Shown here one piece after another: positions 23,837-31,961 of a DNA stretch of 53,385 bases; positions within the stretch are counted from its first letter, which is position 1; each line of letters opens with the position of its first letter. Under the pieces are notes generated by a model. That model saw only the letters and a list, made by a program, of their open reading frames with translations. It was not told where the DNA came from and did no database searches. The translations under genes and the position numbers were made by a program. The stretch comes from an uncultured Eubacterium sp. (lineage in GTDB: Bacteria; Bacillota; Clostridia; Lachnospirales; Lachnospiraceae), in NCBI GenBank assembly GCA_910584065.1, contig CAJTZN010000008.1:1-53385 (forward strand), read 5' to 3'.

Positions 23837-25021
23837 ATGAGCGAATTTATATATTTGGACAATGCGGCGACTACGGCGGTACGGCCGGAAGTGGTAGAAG
23901 CTATGTTGCCCTATTTTACGGAAAATTTCGGCAATCCATCCAGCGTGTACGATTTCGCGGCAAAAAATAAAAAAGCGGTGAACGACAGCAGGCAGATCAT
24001 TGCCGACGCGCTGCATGCCGATATGAGGGATATTTATTTTACGGCAGGAGGAACGGAGGCAGATAACTGGGCGTTGATCGCTACGGCAGAAGCTTATCAG
24101 GAGAAAGGAAAGCATATCATTACGTCAAAGATTGAGCACCACGCCATTTTGCATACGTGTGATTATTTGGAAAAGCGTGGGTTTGAGATCACTTACATCG
24201 ATGTGGACGAGAAGGGAATCGTGCGGCTGGACCGCTTACAGGAGGCGATCCGTCCGGACACGATACTGATTTCCGTTATGTTTGCCAATAATGAGATCGG
24301 AACGATACAGCCGATTCAGGAAATTGGCAGAATCGCGAACGAGCACGGGATCCTGTTCCACACCGATGCCGTTCAGGCGTTCGGACAGATTCCGATTGAT
24401 GTGGAACAATATCATATCGACATGTTGAGCGCCAGTGGGCATAAACTGCGCGGGCCAAAAGGGATTGGATTTCTTTATATCCGCAAGGGTCTGAAACTCC
24501 GTTCCTTTATTCACGGCGGGGCGCAGGAGAGAAAACGGCGGGCGGGGACGGAAAATGTGCCGGGCATCGTCGGTTTTGGCAAGGCCGTATCCATGGCGGC
24601 CGCTTCGATGGAAGAGCGCAGAAAGCAGGAAACCGTGGTGCGGGACTACCTGATCCAGAAAATAGAAACGGGCATTCCGTACTGCCGGTTAAACGGACAC
24701 CGCAGCGAACGCCTGCCGAATAACGTCAATTTCAGCTTTCAGTTTGTGGAAGGAGAGTCCCTGCTGATCATGCTTGACATGGAAGGGATATGCGCTTCCA
24801 GCGGTTCCGCCTGTACGTCGGGTTCCCTTGACCCGTCCCATGTGCTGCTGGCGATCGGGCTTCCGCATGAGATCGCGCACGGCTCCCTGCGGCTGACGCT
24901 CAGTGAAGATATATCGAAAGAAGACGCCGACTATGTAGTGGAAAAATTAACTGCTATCGTGGAAAAGCTTCGGAGCATGTCGCCTCTGTATGAGGATTTT
25001 GTAAAAAAGAACTCGCATTAA
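23837..25021 (+). CDS. iscS: Cysteine desulfurase
   Basis: 394 residues. A PLP enzyme that strips sulfur from cysteine for Fe-S assembly. Motifs: LDNAATTAVRPEV at the start, the His region SKIEHHAIL, PLP-binding Lys203 in SGHKLRGPKG, and persulfide Cys326 in SSGSACTSGSLDPSH on a long mobile loop (IscS/NifS group I type). AAGGAG lies before the ATG, and the gene follows iscR by 71 bases with no terminator. The substrate partner is the scaffold encoded next. Confidence 0.96.
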   Translation: MSEFIYLDNAATTAVRPEVVEAMLPYFTENFGNPSSVYDFAAKNKKAVNDSRQIIADALHADMRDIYFTAGGTEADNWALIATAEAYQEKGKHIITSKIEHHAILHTCDYLEKRGFEITYIDVDEKGIVRLDRLQEAIRPDTILISVMFANNEIGTIQPIQEIGRIANEHGILFHTDAVQAFGQIPIDVEQYHIDMLSASGHKLRGPKGIGFLYIRKGLKLRSFIHGGAQERKRRAGTENVPGIVGFGKAVSMAAASMEERRKQETVVRDYLIQKIETGIPYCRLNGHRSERLPNNVNFSFQFVEGESLLIMLDMEGICASSGSACTSGSLDPSHVLLAIGLPHEIAHGSLRLTLSEDISKEDADYVVEKLTAIVEKLRSMSPLYEDFVKKNSH

Positions 25022-25045
25022 CGATTGGATTGGAGGAAAAAGGAA

Positions 25046-25486
25046 ATGTATAGCGAAAAGGTGATGGATCATTTTAGTAATCCGAGGAACGTCGGAGAGA
25101 TTGAAAACGCAAGCGGGGTCGGAACGGTCGGAAATGCGAAATGTGGCGACATTATGCGGATCTACCTTGATATAGACGATGACGGGATCATCAACGACTG
25201 TAAATTTAAGACATTTGGCTGCGGCGCCGCGGTGGCGACAAGCAGTATGGCAACCGAACTGGTCAAGGGAAAATCGATTGAAGAGGCTATGCAGGTTACG
25301 AATAAAGCGGTGATGGAGGCGCTCGACGGACTTCCCCCGGTGAAAGTCCACTGTTCCCTTTTGGCCGAAGAAGCCATTCACGCCGCCCTTTGGGATTACG
25401 CGAAAAAACATGGTATCGTGATCGAAGGGCTCGAAGAGCCGAAGTCCGACATCCATGAGGATGAGGAAGACGACGAGGAGTATTGA
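25046..25486 (+). CDS. iscU: Fe-S cluster scaffold IscU/NifU-like
   Basis: 146 residues from ATG 25046 (GGAGG at 25032-25036; an in-frame TTG at 25025 is upstream of that site). The three ligand cysteines are Cys33 (NAKCGD), Cys59 (TFGCGAAVA) and Cys103 (KVHCSLLAEEA), plus Asp35, as in IscU. The last 15 residues form an acidic tail (EDEEDDEEY) not needed for the fold. It accepts sulfur from IscS and iron to build clusters. The gene ends the operon, facing the convergent phosphatase gene; I see no strong terminator in the 52-base gap. Confidence 0.95.
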   Translation: MYSEKVMDHFSNPRNVGEIENASGVGTVGNAKCGDIMRIYLDIDDDGIINDCKFKTFGCGAAVATSSMATELVKGKSIEEAMQVTNKAVMEALDGLPPVKVHCSLLAEEAIHAALWDYAKKHGIVIEGLEEPKSDIHEDEEDDEEY

Positions 25487-25538
25487 TCCTCACGGCAGTT
25501 CAGGACGCGATCAGCGCGGAAGTTTAGGACACGGGATA

Positions 25539-26372
25539 TTAAGATTCGAATTTGTGGAATGTCGGTTTATGGCCTGTAAACGTAACATAATGGTCAAAAC
25601 CGGCATTTCTTACTATTGTTTCGGCATCCGCAAAACGGGCCGCTAACAGTCCCGCCGTATGGGCGTCGGAGCCGAACGTGACCGATTCCCCGCCCAATTC
25701 CCGGTAGCGGCGGATGATGTCTTCATTTGGATTTGGCATCGTGCCGCCATTTTTGTAACCCGACGTGTTCACCTCGAGGGAAATTCCCCGCGTGACGATG
25801 ACGCGGAGTATTTCGTCGATCAGTTCCGCGTACATCCGGTACGAATAAAAACGGTTTCCCGACGGGGCATAGCGGACGATGTAGTCGAGATGGCCGAAGG
25901 TGTCGATCGGGACACGGGCGTCCTGTACGTTTTGCAGCGCTGTTTCAAAATAAGCCGTTATCCCGGCTTTTTCCCCAAAAGTGTCCCAGTACTGCGGAAA
26001 ATAGGGATCGATATCATCGACCAGATGAATGGAGCCGATGATATAATCCAGCCGGCTGTCCCGGCTCAACGCCATGTTTCTTTCGACCGCATCACGTTTC
26101 AGGCCGAGTTCCACGCCGCGGTATATCCGCACCTGGGAACCATATATCTTCTCCAGCCGGCCGATCTGTGCCAGATACTGCTCCAGATCGAACGTAAACG
26201 GAGCCGGGTCCGTATCGTCTTGATGAAAGGCCTGCGGAAAATTGTAATCCATATGATCGGTAAAGGTAATGCCGTGCAGTCCGGCCCGCACCGCCTGCTT
26301 TACCATCTGTTCCATCGGTTCGTCACTGTCGGTCGAAAACGCCGTGTGTACGTGGGAATCATGATCGATCAT
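25539..26372 (-). CDS. PHP-domain phosphatase, histidinol-phosphatase (HisJ) family
   Basis: 277 residues. PHP metal-binding motifs: DSHVHTAFS near the N-terminus, TFTDHMD, GVELGL, GSIHLVDD, FGHLDYIVRY and SDAHTAG near the end. The family contains histidinol-phosphate phosphatase, but no other his gene is present, so the substrate is uncertain. Its ATG overlaps the stop of the upstream rqcH gene by 4 bases (ATGA), with GGAGGAAC before it, so the two are coupled. Confidence 0.88.
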   Translation of the reverse strand: MIDHDSHVHTAFSTDSDEPMEQMVKQAVRAGLHGITFTDHMDYNFPQAFHQDDTDPAPFTFDLEQYLAQIGRLEKIYGSQVRIYRGVELGLKRDAVERNMALSRDSRLDYIIGSIHLVDDIDPYFPQYWDTFGEKAGITAYFETALQNVQDARVPIDTFGHLDYIVRYAPSGNRFYSYRMYAELIDEILRVIVTRGISLEVNTSGYKNGGTMPNPNEDIIRRYRELGGESVTFGSDAHTAGLLAARFADAETIVRNAGFDHYVTFTGHKPTFHKFES

Positions 26373-28132
26373 CGCGTTCCTCCTGTATTGATTTCTTTAA
26401 TAAGGCTGATGTCCGGGGACACGACCATCGAATAATTGGTGTAGTAAACAACAAATCCGGATCGGCCTCCCTTTGGCCTTTTGACGTGTTTCTTCTGCAC
26501 ATAGTCGATCTCTACTTTTTGCGCGTCGCGCTTTTGGGAATAAAAGGCCGCCAGGCTCGCCGCCTCTTCAAATGTCGTGACCGGCGGCTCTTCATTGTTG
26601 CATTTTATGATGACATGGGAGCCGGGAGCCTGCTTGACGTGGAACCACCAGTCATTTCCCGAGGCAAGCTTAAATGTCAGGTAGTCGTTCTGATAATTGT
26701 TCTTACCTACGTAAATGTCGTATCCATCGGAGGAAACGTAGTGGAGCGGATCGCTTTTCGGCAGCGCCTGCTTATTTTTGCGCCGTCCGCTGTCACGGCT
26801 TTTCATGTAACCGCTGTCTATGAGTTCCTGTTTGATCTGCACGAGGTCTTCTTCCTGGCGGGCAATATCGAGCGCGGTCAGTATCGTTTCCAGATGTTCC
26901 AGAAGTTCCTTTGTTTCCGCGATCTGGAGCGTGACGGCTTCAAACGTCCGTTTCAGTTTATTGTAGCGGTTAAAATAGTGATTCGCGTTTTCGGAAGGCG
27001 AGAGCGTGGGATCAACCGGTATGCGGACTTCTTTGCCGTCGTAATAATTTGTGCAGACGAGCTGCTTTTCCCCATCCTCCATCTGATAGCCGTACGTGTG
27101 GATCAGTTCGCCGTACACTTTAAACTTGTCGCGTTTTCCGGTATCGGCCAGCTGCTTTTCCTGGATCGCAAGTTTTTTTGCGGTCCGTTCCAGCAGGTTG
27201 GTCACATGTTTTCGCAGTTCCGTTGATTTTTGGCGGATCCGCTGGACGATATCCTTTTCGCGGTAATAATGTTCAATCGTCTGGCTCATCGTGGGGAACT
27301 GCTGATGGGTAAAACTCCCGTACATCGTAAGCTCGAAAGCGGAAAATTCGACGGGCTCGTTCCCGTCCCACACGATTTCAGGCGAAAAGGCGCCGGCCCG
27401 CGTGCTGGCGAGTATGTCTTTTAACGTCTCAAACAGGCTGGCGCGCTGGTTTCCATTTAATGAGGCAAACGGGGCGTCGCCATCGACCCGGCTGCGGTCC
27501 GCGATCTCATGCGCGGTGTTTAGACTAAACCCTGTGAAATAGCGGCACAAACCCTGCGCCACGCCGCACGGCTGCGTTACGACCTCTTTCATCCAGGCAT
27601 CCGTTGTGATGTCAAAAGGATCGTGTTTCTTTTTCGTGTTGGGAATAAAATAATCGCGCCCGGGCAGTACTTCACGCACCGAACTGACGAGAGAGGATAC
27701 GTGTTTGATGCTGTCAATGATCCGGTCCGAATCGTCCAGGAAAATAATATTGCTGTGTTTTCCCATAATCTCCACGACGAGGTACTTTGTTACCTCGTCG
27801 CCCAGTTCGTTCCGGTTTTCCAGACTGATCCGTATGACACGCTCCAACCCGTACTGGGAAATGTCCGTGATCCGGGCCCCGTTTAAATGTTTCCGCAGCA
27901 GCATGCAGAAATTAGGTGCTGTGGGGGGAGAAGTCTTTGGTTGTTCCGTGAGGTAGACCAAAGGAAGGGAAGGGTTTGCTGAAAGGACGAGACGATACGT
28001 CGTCCGGTTCTTTTTTATTGATAACAGCAGTTCGTCCGCTTCCGGCTGCGCGATCTTCTGCAGGCGGCCGTCCGTGAGCTGCTGCGATAGTTCCGATGTC
28101 AGTGCCGCAACGGTAAATCCATCAAAAGCCAT
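26369..28132 (-). CDS. rqcH: Ribosome quality control factor RqcH (NFACT protein)
   Basis: 587 residues. The NFACT-N domain with LLSIKKNRTTYRLVLSANPS and NFCMLLRKHLNGARI is followed by helix-hairpin-helix and long coiled-coil segments (about 290-430) and the NFACT-R domain with GNDWWFHVKQAPGSHVIIK. It binds stalled 50S subunits and, with tRNA-Ala, adds C-terminal alanine tails. Formerly called a fibronectin-binding protein. GGAGG lies eight bases before the ATG. Own promoter on the minus strand; the PHP phosphatase follows. Confidence 0.93.
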   Translation of the reverse strand: MAFDGFTVAALTSELSQQLTDGRLQKIAQPEADELLLSIKKNRTTYRLVLSANPSLPLVYLTEQPKTSPPTAPNFCMLLRKHLNGARITDISQYGLERVIRISLENRNELGDEVTKYLVVEIMGKHSNIIFLDDSDRIIDSIKHVSSLVSSVREVLPGRDYFIPNTKKKHDPFDITTDAWMKEVVTQPCGVAQGLCRYFTGFSLNTAHEIADRSRVDGDAPFASLNGNQRASLFETLKDILASTRAGAFSPEIVWDGNEPVEFSAFELTMYGSFTHQQFPTMSQTIEHYYREKDIVQRIRQKSTELRKHVTNLLERTAKKLAIQEKQLADTGKRDKFKVYGELIHTYGYQMEDGEKQLVCTNYYDGKEVRIPVDPTLSPSENANHYFNRYNKLKRTFEAVTLQIAETKELLEHLETILTALDIARQEEDLVQIKQELIDSGYMKSRDSGRRKNKQALPKSDPLHYVSSDGYDIYVGKNNYQNDYLTFKLASGNDWWFHVKQAPGSHVIIKCNNEEPPVTTFEEAASLAAFYSQKRDAQKVEIDYVQKKHVKRPKGGRSGFVVYYTNYSMVVSPDISLIKEINTGGTR

Positions 28133-28170
28133 TTGTATTTCCTCCTGTATTCAATCCTTCTGATTATTAT

Positions 28171-28199
28171 ATTATATTTGCCGGAAAAAAGAAAGACAA
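28171..28199 (-). promoter_or_regulatory. Sigma-A promoter of rqcH
   Basis: On the minus strand, TTGTCT (28194-28199), 17-base spacer, TATAAT (28171-28176). It is back to back with the yicC promoter three bases away. Confidence 0.8.
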
Positions 28200-28202
28200 A
28201 TC

Positions 28203-28231
28203 TTGACTTATGTTTCCAAGTCCTATATAAT
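28203..28231 (+). promoter_or_regulatory. Sigma-A promoter of the yicC-remA-gmk operon
   Basis: TTGACT (28203-28208), 17-base spacer, TATAAT (28226-28231), about 65 bases before the yicC start. Confidence 0.85.
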
Positions 28232-28296
28232 AATACGGAGTATTACCAATAAAAGCAGTCGGAACAGGAGCGCGAAGAGCAGAATCGAGGACGAAT

Positions 28297-29175
28297 ATGG
28301 TAAGAAGTATGACCGGCTACGGAAAGTATGAGGCAGAAAACGGAGATGCCAGGCTTACGGTAGAGATAAAATCAGTAAATCACAGATATTGCGACATTTC
28401 AATCCGTCTTCCCAAAAACCTGAACGCATTTGAAAATGATATCAGAAGGCAGATCAAAAAAAGCGTCAGCCGGGGGAAGATCGATGTGTACATCACGTAT
28501 GAAGCGGTCGGTTCCGCAGCGGCGGACATCACATACAATAAAGAACTGGCGGGCGCTTATATGGAACTGCTTGCCCGCATGGCGTCGGATTTTCAGATCG
28601 CGAACGATATGGATGCATTTACCCTTTCAAAATACCCGGAAGTTTTTACCGTGAAAGAAACGACTTGTGATGAGGATAAACTGAAGGAATTGTTGGAAAC
28701 GGCCGTATCCGGCGCGCTGAAAGAGTTTATCCGGGCAAGGGAAGCCGAGGGGGAAGAGTTAAAAGCGGATCTTTTGAACAAGCTGGCTGATTTGCAAAAA
28801 GCGGCGGACGATATTGCCGGACGCTCCCCGCTTGTATTTGAGGAATATAAAGAGAGGCTCCGGGCCAAAGTGACGGAGTTGTTAGGCGATACGAAACCGG
28901 ATGAGAGCGTGCTGGCCACGGAACTTGTGATCTACGCCGATAAAATATGCGTGGACGAAGAACTGGTGAGGATGAACAGCCATATCAAACATATGAAGGA
29001 GACGCTTGAACACGAGGAGGCCGCGGGAAGAAAGCTTGATTTTATCGCGCAGGAACTGAACCGCGAGGCAAATACCACGCTGTCGAAAGCAAATGATCAG
29101 GTGATCGCTGATCAGGGTATCCTGTTAAAAACAGAGATCGAGAAGATCAGGGAACAGATCCAAAATCTGGAATAA
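28297..29175 (+). CDS. YicC/YloC-family endoribonuclease
   Basis: 292 residues, full length. The N-terminus VRSMTGYGKYE, then EIKSVNHRYCDISIRLP, and the C-terminal RKLDFIAQELNREANTTLSKAND are the strongest YicC signatures. Family members were shown to be RNA endonucleases acting on small RNAs and other transcripts. First gene of the operon with remA and gmk, the order known from Bacillus (yloC-remA-gmk-rpoZ). Confidence 0.92.
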   Translation: MVRSMTGYGKYEAENGDARLTVEIKSVNHRYCDISIRLPKNLNAFENDIRRQIKKSVSRGKIDVYITYEAVGSAAADITYNKELAGAYMELLARMASDFQIANDMDAFTLSKYPEVFTVKETTCDEDKLKELLETAVSGALKEFIRAREAEGEELKADLLNKLADLQKAADDIAGRSPLVFEEYKERLRAKVTELLGDTKPDESVLATELVIYADKICVDEELVRMNSHIKHMKETLEHEEAAGRKLDFIAQELNREANTTLSKANDQVIADQGILLKTEIEKIREQIQNLE

Positions 29176-29189
29176 GGAGTTCTTTTAAG

Positions 29190-29438
29190 ATGGCATTTGT
29201 AAATATCGGCTATGGAAATGTAGTAAACAGCGATAAGGTGATCAGTATCGTGAGCCCGGAAGCGGCGCCCATGAAGCGGATGATCCAGGGGGCGAAAGAC
29301 GATGGAACGGCGATCGATGCCACCTGCGGGAAGAAGACAAAATCGGTCATGGTGATGGAGAACCATATGCTCGTATTGTCCTCCCTTCTCCCGGATACGA
29401 TCGCCGGGCGGTTTAACAACATAGAAACACAGGATTAG
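29190..29438 (+). CDS. remA: Extracellular matrix regulator RemA
   Basis: 82 residues, the DUF370 family. VNIGYGNVV, ISPEAAPMKR-like SIVSPEAAPMKRMIQ, and DATCGKKTKSVMVM are the conserved blocks. In Bacillus it is a DNA-binding ring protein that activates biofilm matrix and osmoprotection genes; the target genes here are unknown. It sits 14 bases after yicC with AAGGAG upstream. Confidence 0.94.
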   Translation: MAFVNIGYGNVVNSDKVISIVSPEAAPMKRMIQGAKDDGTAIDATCGKKTKSVMVMENHMLVLSSLLPDTIAGRFNNIETQD

Positions 29439-29471
29439 CATGTATTGAGGGTTACGATTTGGAGGTTGTGT

Positions 29472-30104
29472 ATGAAAAAAGGAATATTGGCGGTGATATC
29501 GGGTTTTTCCGGTGCGGGGAAGGGTACGATCATGAAGGAACTGATCAAGCGGTATGATTATTTTCTGTCGGTGTCCGCGACGACCCGCCGTCCGAGGGAT
29601 GGTGAGGTGGATGGAAAAGATTATTATTTCCACACAAAAGAAGAGTTCCAGCAAATGATCGACCGGGGAGAGCTGGTGGAATGGGCCGAGTACGTCGGGA
29701 ATTTTTACGGCACCCCGAAAAAACGGGTGGAAGAGCAGTTAAACCAGGGACGGGACGTCCTGCTCGAGATTGAGATGCAGGGCGGGATGCTCGTGAAACA
29801 GCAGTTTCCGGATTCCCTTCTGATCTTCATATCCCCGCCATCGGCGGAAGTTTTAAAAGAGCGTCTCGCCGGCCGGGGGACGGAGTCGCCAGAGGAGATC
29901 GAGCGGCGTCTGCAGCGCGCGGCAGAGGAAGTCAAATACATGAAGGATTATGATTATATCATCGTCAATGATGATCTCGAGGACGCCATCAATAAAGTCA
30001 ACGATCTGATCCGGTATGATCATTACAAAGCTTGTAACAGTGCGCATCTGATCAAAAAAATGGAACAGGAGATCAGCACATTTGCGGCGAGGAAGGGAGA
30101 GTAA
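29472..30104 (+). CDS. gmk: Guanylate kinase
   Basis: 210 residues from ATG 29472 (GGAGG at 29461-29465); the frame opens 27 bases earlier without a site. P-loop FSGAGKGTI, SATTRRPRDGEVDGKDY, and LEIEMQGGMLVKQQFP fit GMP-binding and lid regions. Converts GMP to GDP, linking to (p)ppGpp metabolism. In the usual cluster the omega subunit follows directly; here two signal peptidases intervene. Confidence 0.96.
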   Translation: MKKGILAVISGFSGAGKGTIMKELIKRYDYFLSVSATTRRPRDGEVDGKDYYFHTKEEFQQMIDRGELVEWAEYVGNFYGTPKKRVEEQLNQGRDVLLEIEMQGGMLVKQQFPDSLLIFISPPSAEVLKERLAGRGTESPEEIERRLQRAAEEVKYMKDYDYIIVNDDLEDAINKVNDLIRYDHYKACNSAHLIKKMEQEISTFAARKGE

Positions 30105-30108
30105 GGCC

Positions 30109-30828
30109 ATGAGTGAGGAAACGACTGACAGCACGGAGGAGAATCTTTCCGGGGAAAACGAAGCATACGCGGAGAACAGTACGCCGGAAGTGAACGCAAG
30201 TTCAGAAGAGAGCCGTGTATCCGGCACAGGCAGCGGCGACGGGGAAACCGATGCCGCGCATCAGAAGAAAAAGAGAAAAGAAGAAAAAGAAAAGAAAAAG
30301 CGCTCGCCGCTCAGTTACGCGATCGAGGTAGTCATTTATATCGTTGCCATCATAGCCTGCGTGTTCTGGGTGCCGGAATATGTCGTGCAGAGGACGGTCG
30401 TAAACGGGGAATCTATGGAAAATACACTGCATTCGGGAGAAAGCCTCCTTGTGGAAAAGGTGTCGTATCATTTCACCGATCCCTCGCGGTATGACATTAT
30501 CGTGTTTTATCCGCAGGGAAGGGACGTGGATGAATATTACGTAAAGAGGATCTACGGCCTTCCGGGAGAGACCGTGCAGATCAAAAACAATGACATTTAC
30601 ATCAACGGGGAAGTGGTCGCGGACGACTACGCGAAAAACGCGATGGATGATGCGGGAATTGCCGAGGAACCGATCACGCTCGCTGACGATGAGTATTTTG
30701 TTCTCGGGGATAACCGGAAGGTGAGCTTAGACAGCCGGGATCCCGATCTGGGGCCGATCAAGGCAGAAAATATCGCCGGGCATGTATGTCTGCGCATATT
30801 GCCATTTAATAAATTCGGGACGCCGTAA
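30109..30828 (+). CDS. lepB: Signal peptidase I, first of tandem pair
   Basis: 239 residues from ATG 30109, with GGGAG nine bases upstream, four bases after gmk. A 65-residue acidic then Lys-rich cytoplasmic tail precedes the anchor (about 69-89). Catalytic residues are intact: Ser102 in GESMENTL, Lys146 in YYVKRIYGLPGE, and GDNRKVSLDSR. It is a close paralogue of the next gene; both have ENTL or QDTL instead of EPTL after the nucleophile. Confidence 0.94.
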   Translation: MSEETTDSTEENLSGENEAYAENSTPEVNASSEESRVSGTGSGDGETDAAHQKKKRKEEKEKKKRSPLSYAIEVVIYIVAIIACVFWVPEYVVQRTVVNGESMENTLHSGESLLVEKVSYHFTDPSRYDIIVFYPQGRDVDEYYVKRIYGLPGETVQIKNNDIYINGEVVADDYAKNAMDDAGIAEEPITLADDEYFVLGDNRKVSLDSRDPDLGPIKAENIAGHVCLRILPFNKFGTP

Positions 30829-30837
30829 CGGCGTTTT
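30820..30837 (+). terminator. Small hairpin overlapping the lepB stop codon
   Basis: ACGCCG (30820-30825) and CGGCGT (30829-30834) flank TAA, the stop codon itself, followed by TTT. A weak terminator or attenuator between the two signal peptidase genes is likely. Confidence 0.5.
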
Positions 30838-30866
30838 GTGCAAGCAAGATAGAAATGAGGGTAACT

Positions 30867-31487
30867 ATGAGTGAAGATAATTTGGAGATAAGTGAAGAGG
30901 AGCAGAACGCAGACCGTTCCGAGGAGAAGAAAAAGCGCACGCCGCTCAGTTATATTATAGAAGGCGCCATTTACGTGTCTCTCATCCTCTTATGTGTGTT
31001 CTGGGTGCCGGAACATGTCATCCAAAGGACGGTAGTGAACGGCAGTTCCATGCAGGATACGCTGCACACGGGAGAGAGCCTTTTAGTGGAAAAGGTGTCG
31101 TACCATTTCAGTGATCCCGCGCGGTATGATATCATCGTTTTTTATCCGTATGGACGGGATGCGGCAAAGGGAGAAGACGAAGAGGAAGAATATTACGTAA
31201 AACGGATTTACGGACTGCCGGGCGAAATGATACAGATCAAAGGAAATCAAATTTATGTCAACGATGAGGTCATTGACGACGAATACGCCAAAAATGGTGT
31301 GATGGATGATGCCGGGATTGCCTCGGAGCCGATTGTACTTGGCGACGATGAGTATTTCGTTCTCGGAGATAACAGGCAGGTCAGCAAGGACAGCCGGGAA
31401 CCAGAAGTCGGGCCCGTAAAGAGGGAAAACATTGCAGGACATGTGATCCTGCGTATCTGGCCGTTAAATACATTTGGAATCCCCTAA
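30867..31487 (+). CDS. lepB: Signal peptidase I, second of tandem pair
   Basis: 206 residues from ATG 30867 (GAGGG at 30857-30861). A short charged N-terminus (KKKRTPLSY shared in kind with the preceding paralogue), one anchor (about 29-48), then Ser61 in GSSMQDTL, Lys112 in YYVKRIYGLPGE, and GDNRQVSKDSR, all intact. It has an acidic insert (KGEDEEEEYY) before the lysine motif. Clearly a tandem duplication of the upstream gene that has since diverged. Together with the gene at 12097 it makes three active signal peptidases in the window. Confidence 0.94.
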   Translation: MSEDNLEISEEEQNADRSEEKKKRTPLSYIIEGAIYVSLILLCVFWVPEHVIQRTVVNGSSMQDTLHTGESLLVEKVSYHFSDPARYDIIVFYPYGRDAAKGEDEEEEYYVKRIYGLPGEMIQIKGNQIYVNDEVIDDEYAKNGVMDDAGIASEPIVLGDDEYFVLGDNRQVSKDSREPEVGPVKRENIAGHVILRIWPLNTFGIP

Positions 31488-31556
31488 AGGATCTTATTTT
31501 GCCGGGGAATATTTCAAATATTAACTATATAGTTGCACCCTGAAAGGAGATTGATC

Positions 31557-31895
31557 ATGTTACACCCATCTTACAATGATTTAATGAATGTCGTAAACAG
31601 CGATGTTGAACCGGGAGAACATCCGGTAGTGAACAGCAGGTATTCCATCGTGCTTGCCACGGCAAAGCGGGCAAGACAGCTTATTGACGGCTCGCAGCCT
31701 CTCGTGGATGGCAGCTTTCCTAAACCGCTCAGTGTGGCGATCGAGGAACTTTCTACTTCGGCCATAAAGATCAATTCAGAAGAGGATGAGGCGGAAGAAG
31801 AGGAAGCTCTGGCGGCTGTGGAACATGAGGAACTGAGCACAGCAGAAGATACAGAGAGTACGGCACAAGAGGAAACGGAACCCGAAGAAGCCTGA
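31557..31895 (+). CDS. rpoZ: RNA polymerase omega subunit with acidic tail
   Basis: 112 residues from ATG 31557 (AAAGGAG at 31543-31549). The N-terminal 70 residues are omega: HPSYNDLMNVV, SRYSIVLATAKRARQLIDG, KPLSVAIEEL. The last 40 or so are highly acidic (EEDEAEEEEALAAVEHEEL and on), an extension rich in Glu that is not part of the omega core. Omega helps polymerase assembly and is part of the ppGpp site in some bacteria. A terminator follows, ending the yicC-rpoZ operon. Confidence 0.88.
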   Translation: MLHPSYNDLMNVVNSDVEPGEHPVVNSRYSIVLATAKRARQLIDGSQPLVDGSFPKPLSVAIEELSTSAIKINSEEDEAEEEEALAAVEHEELSTAEDTESTAQEETEPEEA

Positions 31896-31909
31896 AAATA
31901 TAGGAAACA

Positions 31910-31938
31910 AACGGTCTGCAAAATGTCAGGCCGTTTTT
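31910..31938 (+). terminator. Rho-independent terminator after rpoZ
   Basis: AACGGTCTG (31910-31918) pairs with CAGGCCGTT (31927-31935) with one G-U, followed by a run of T to 31938. Confidence 0.9.
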
Positions 31939-31961
31939 ACATGCAGGGAGAAGGTTGAAAT

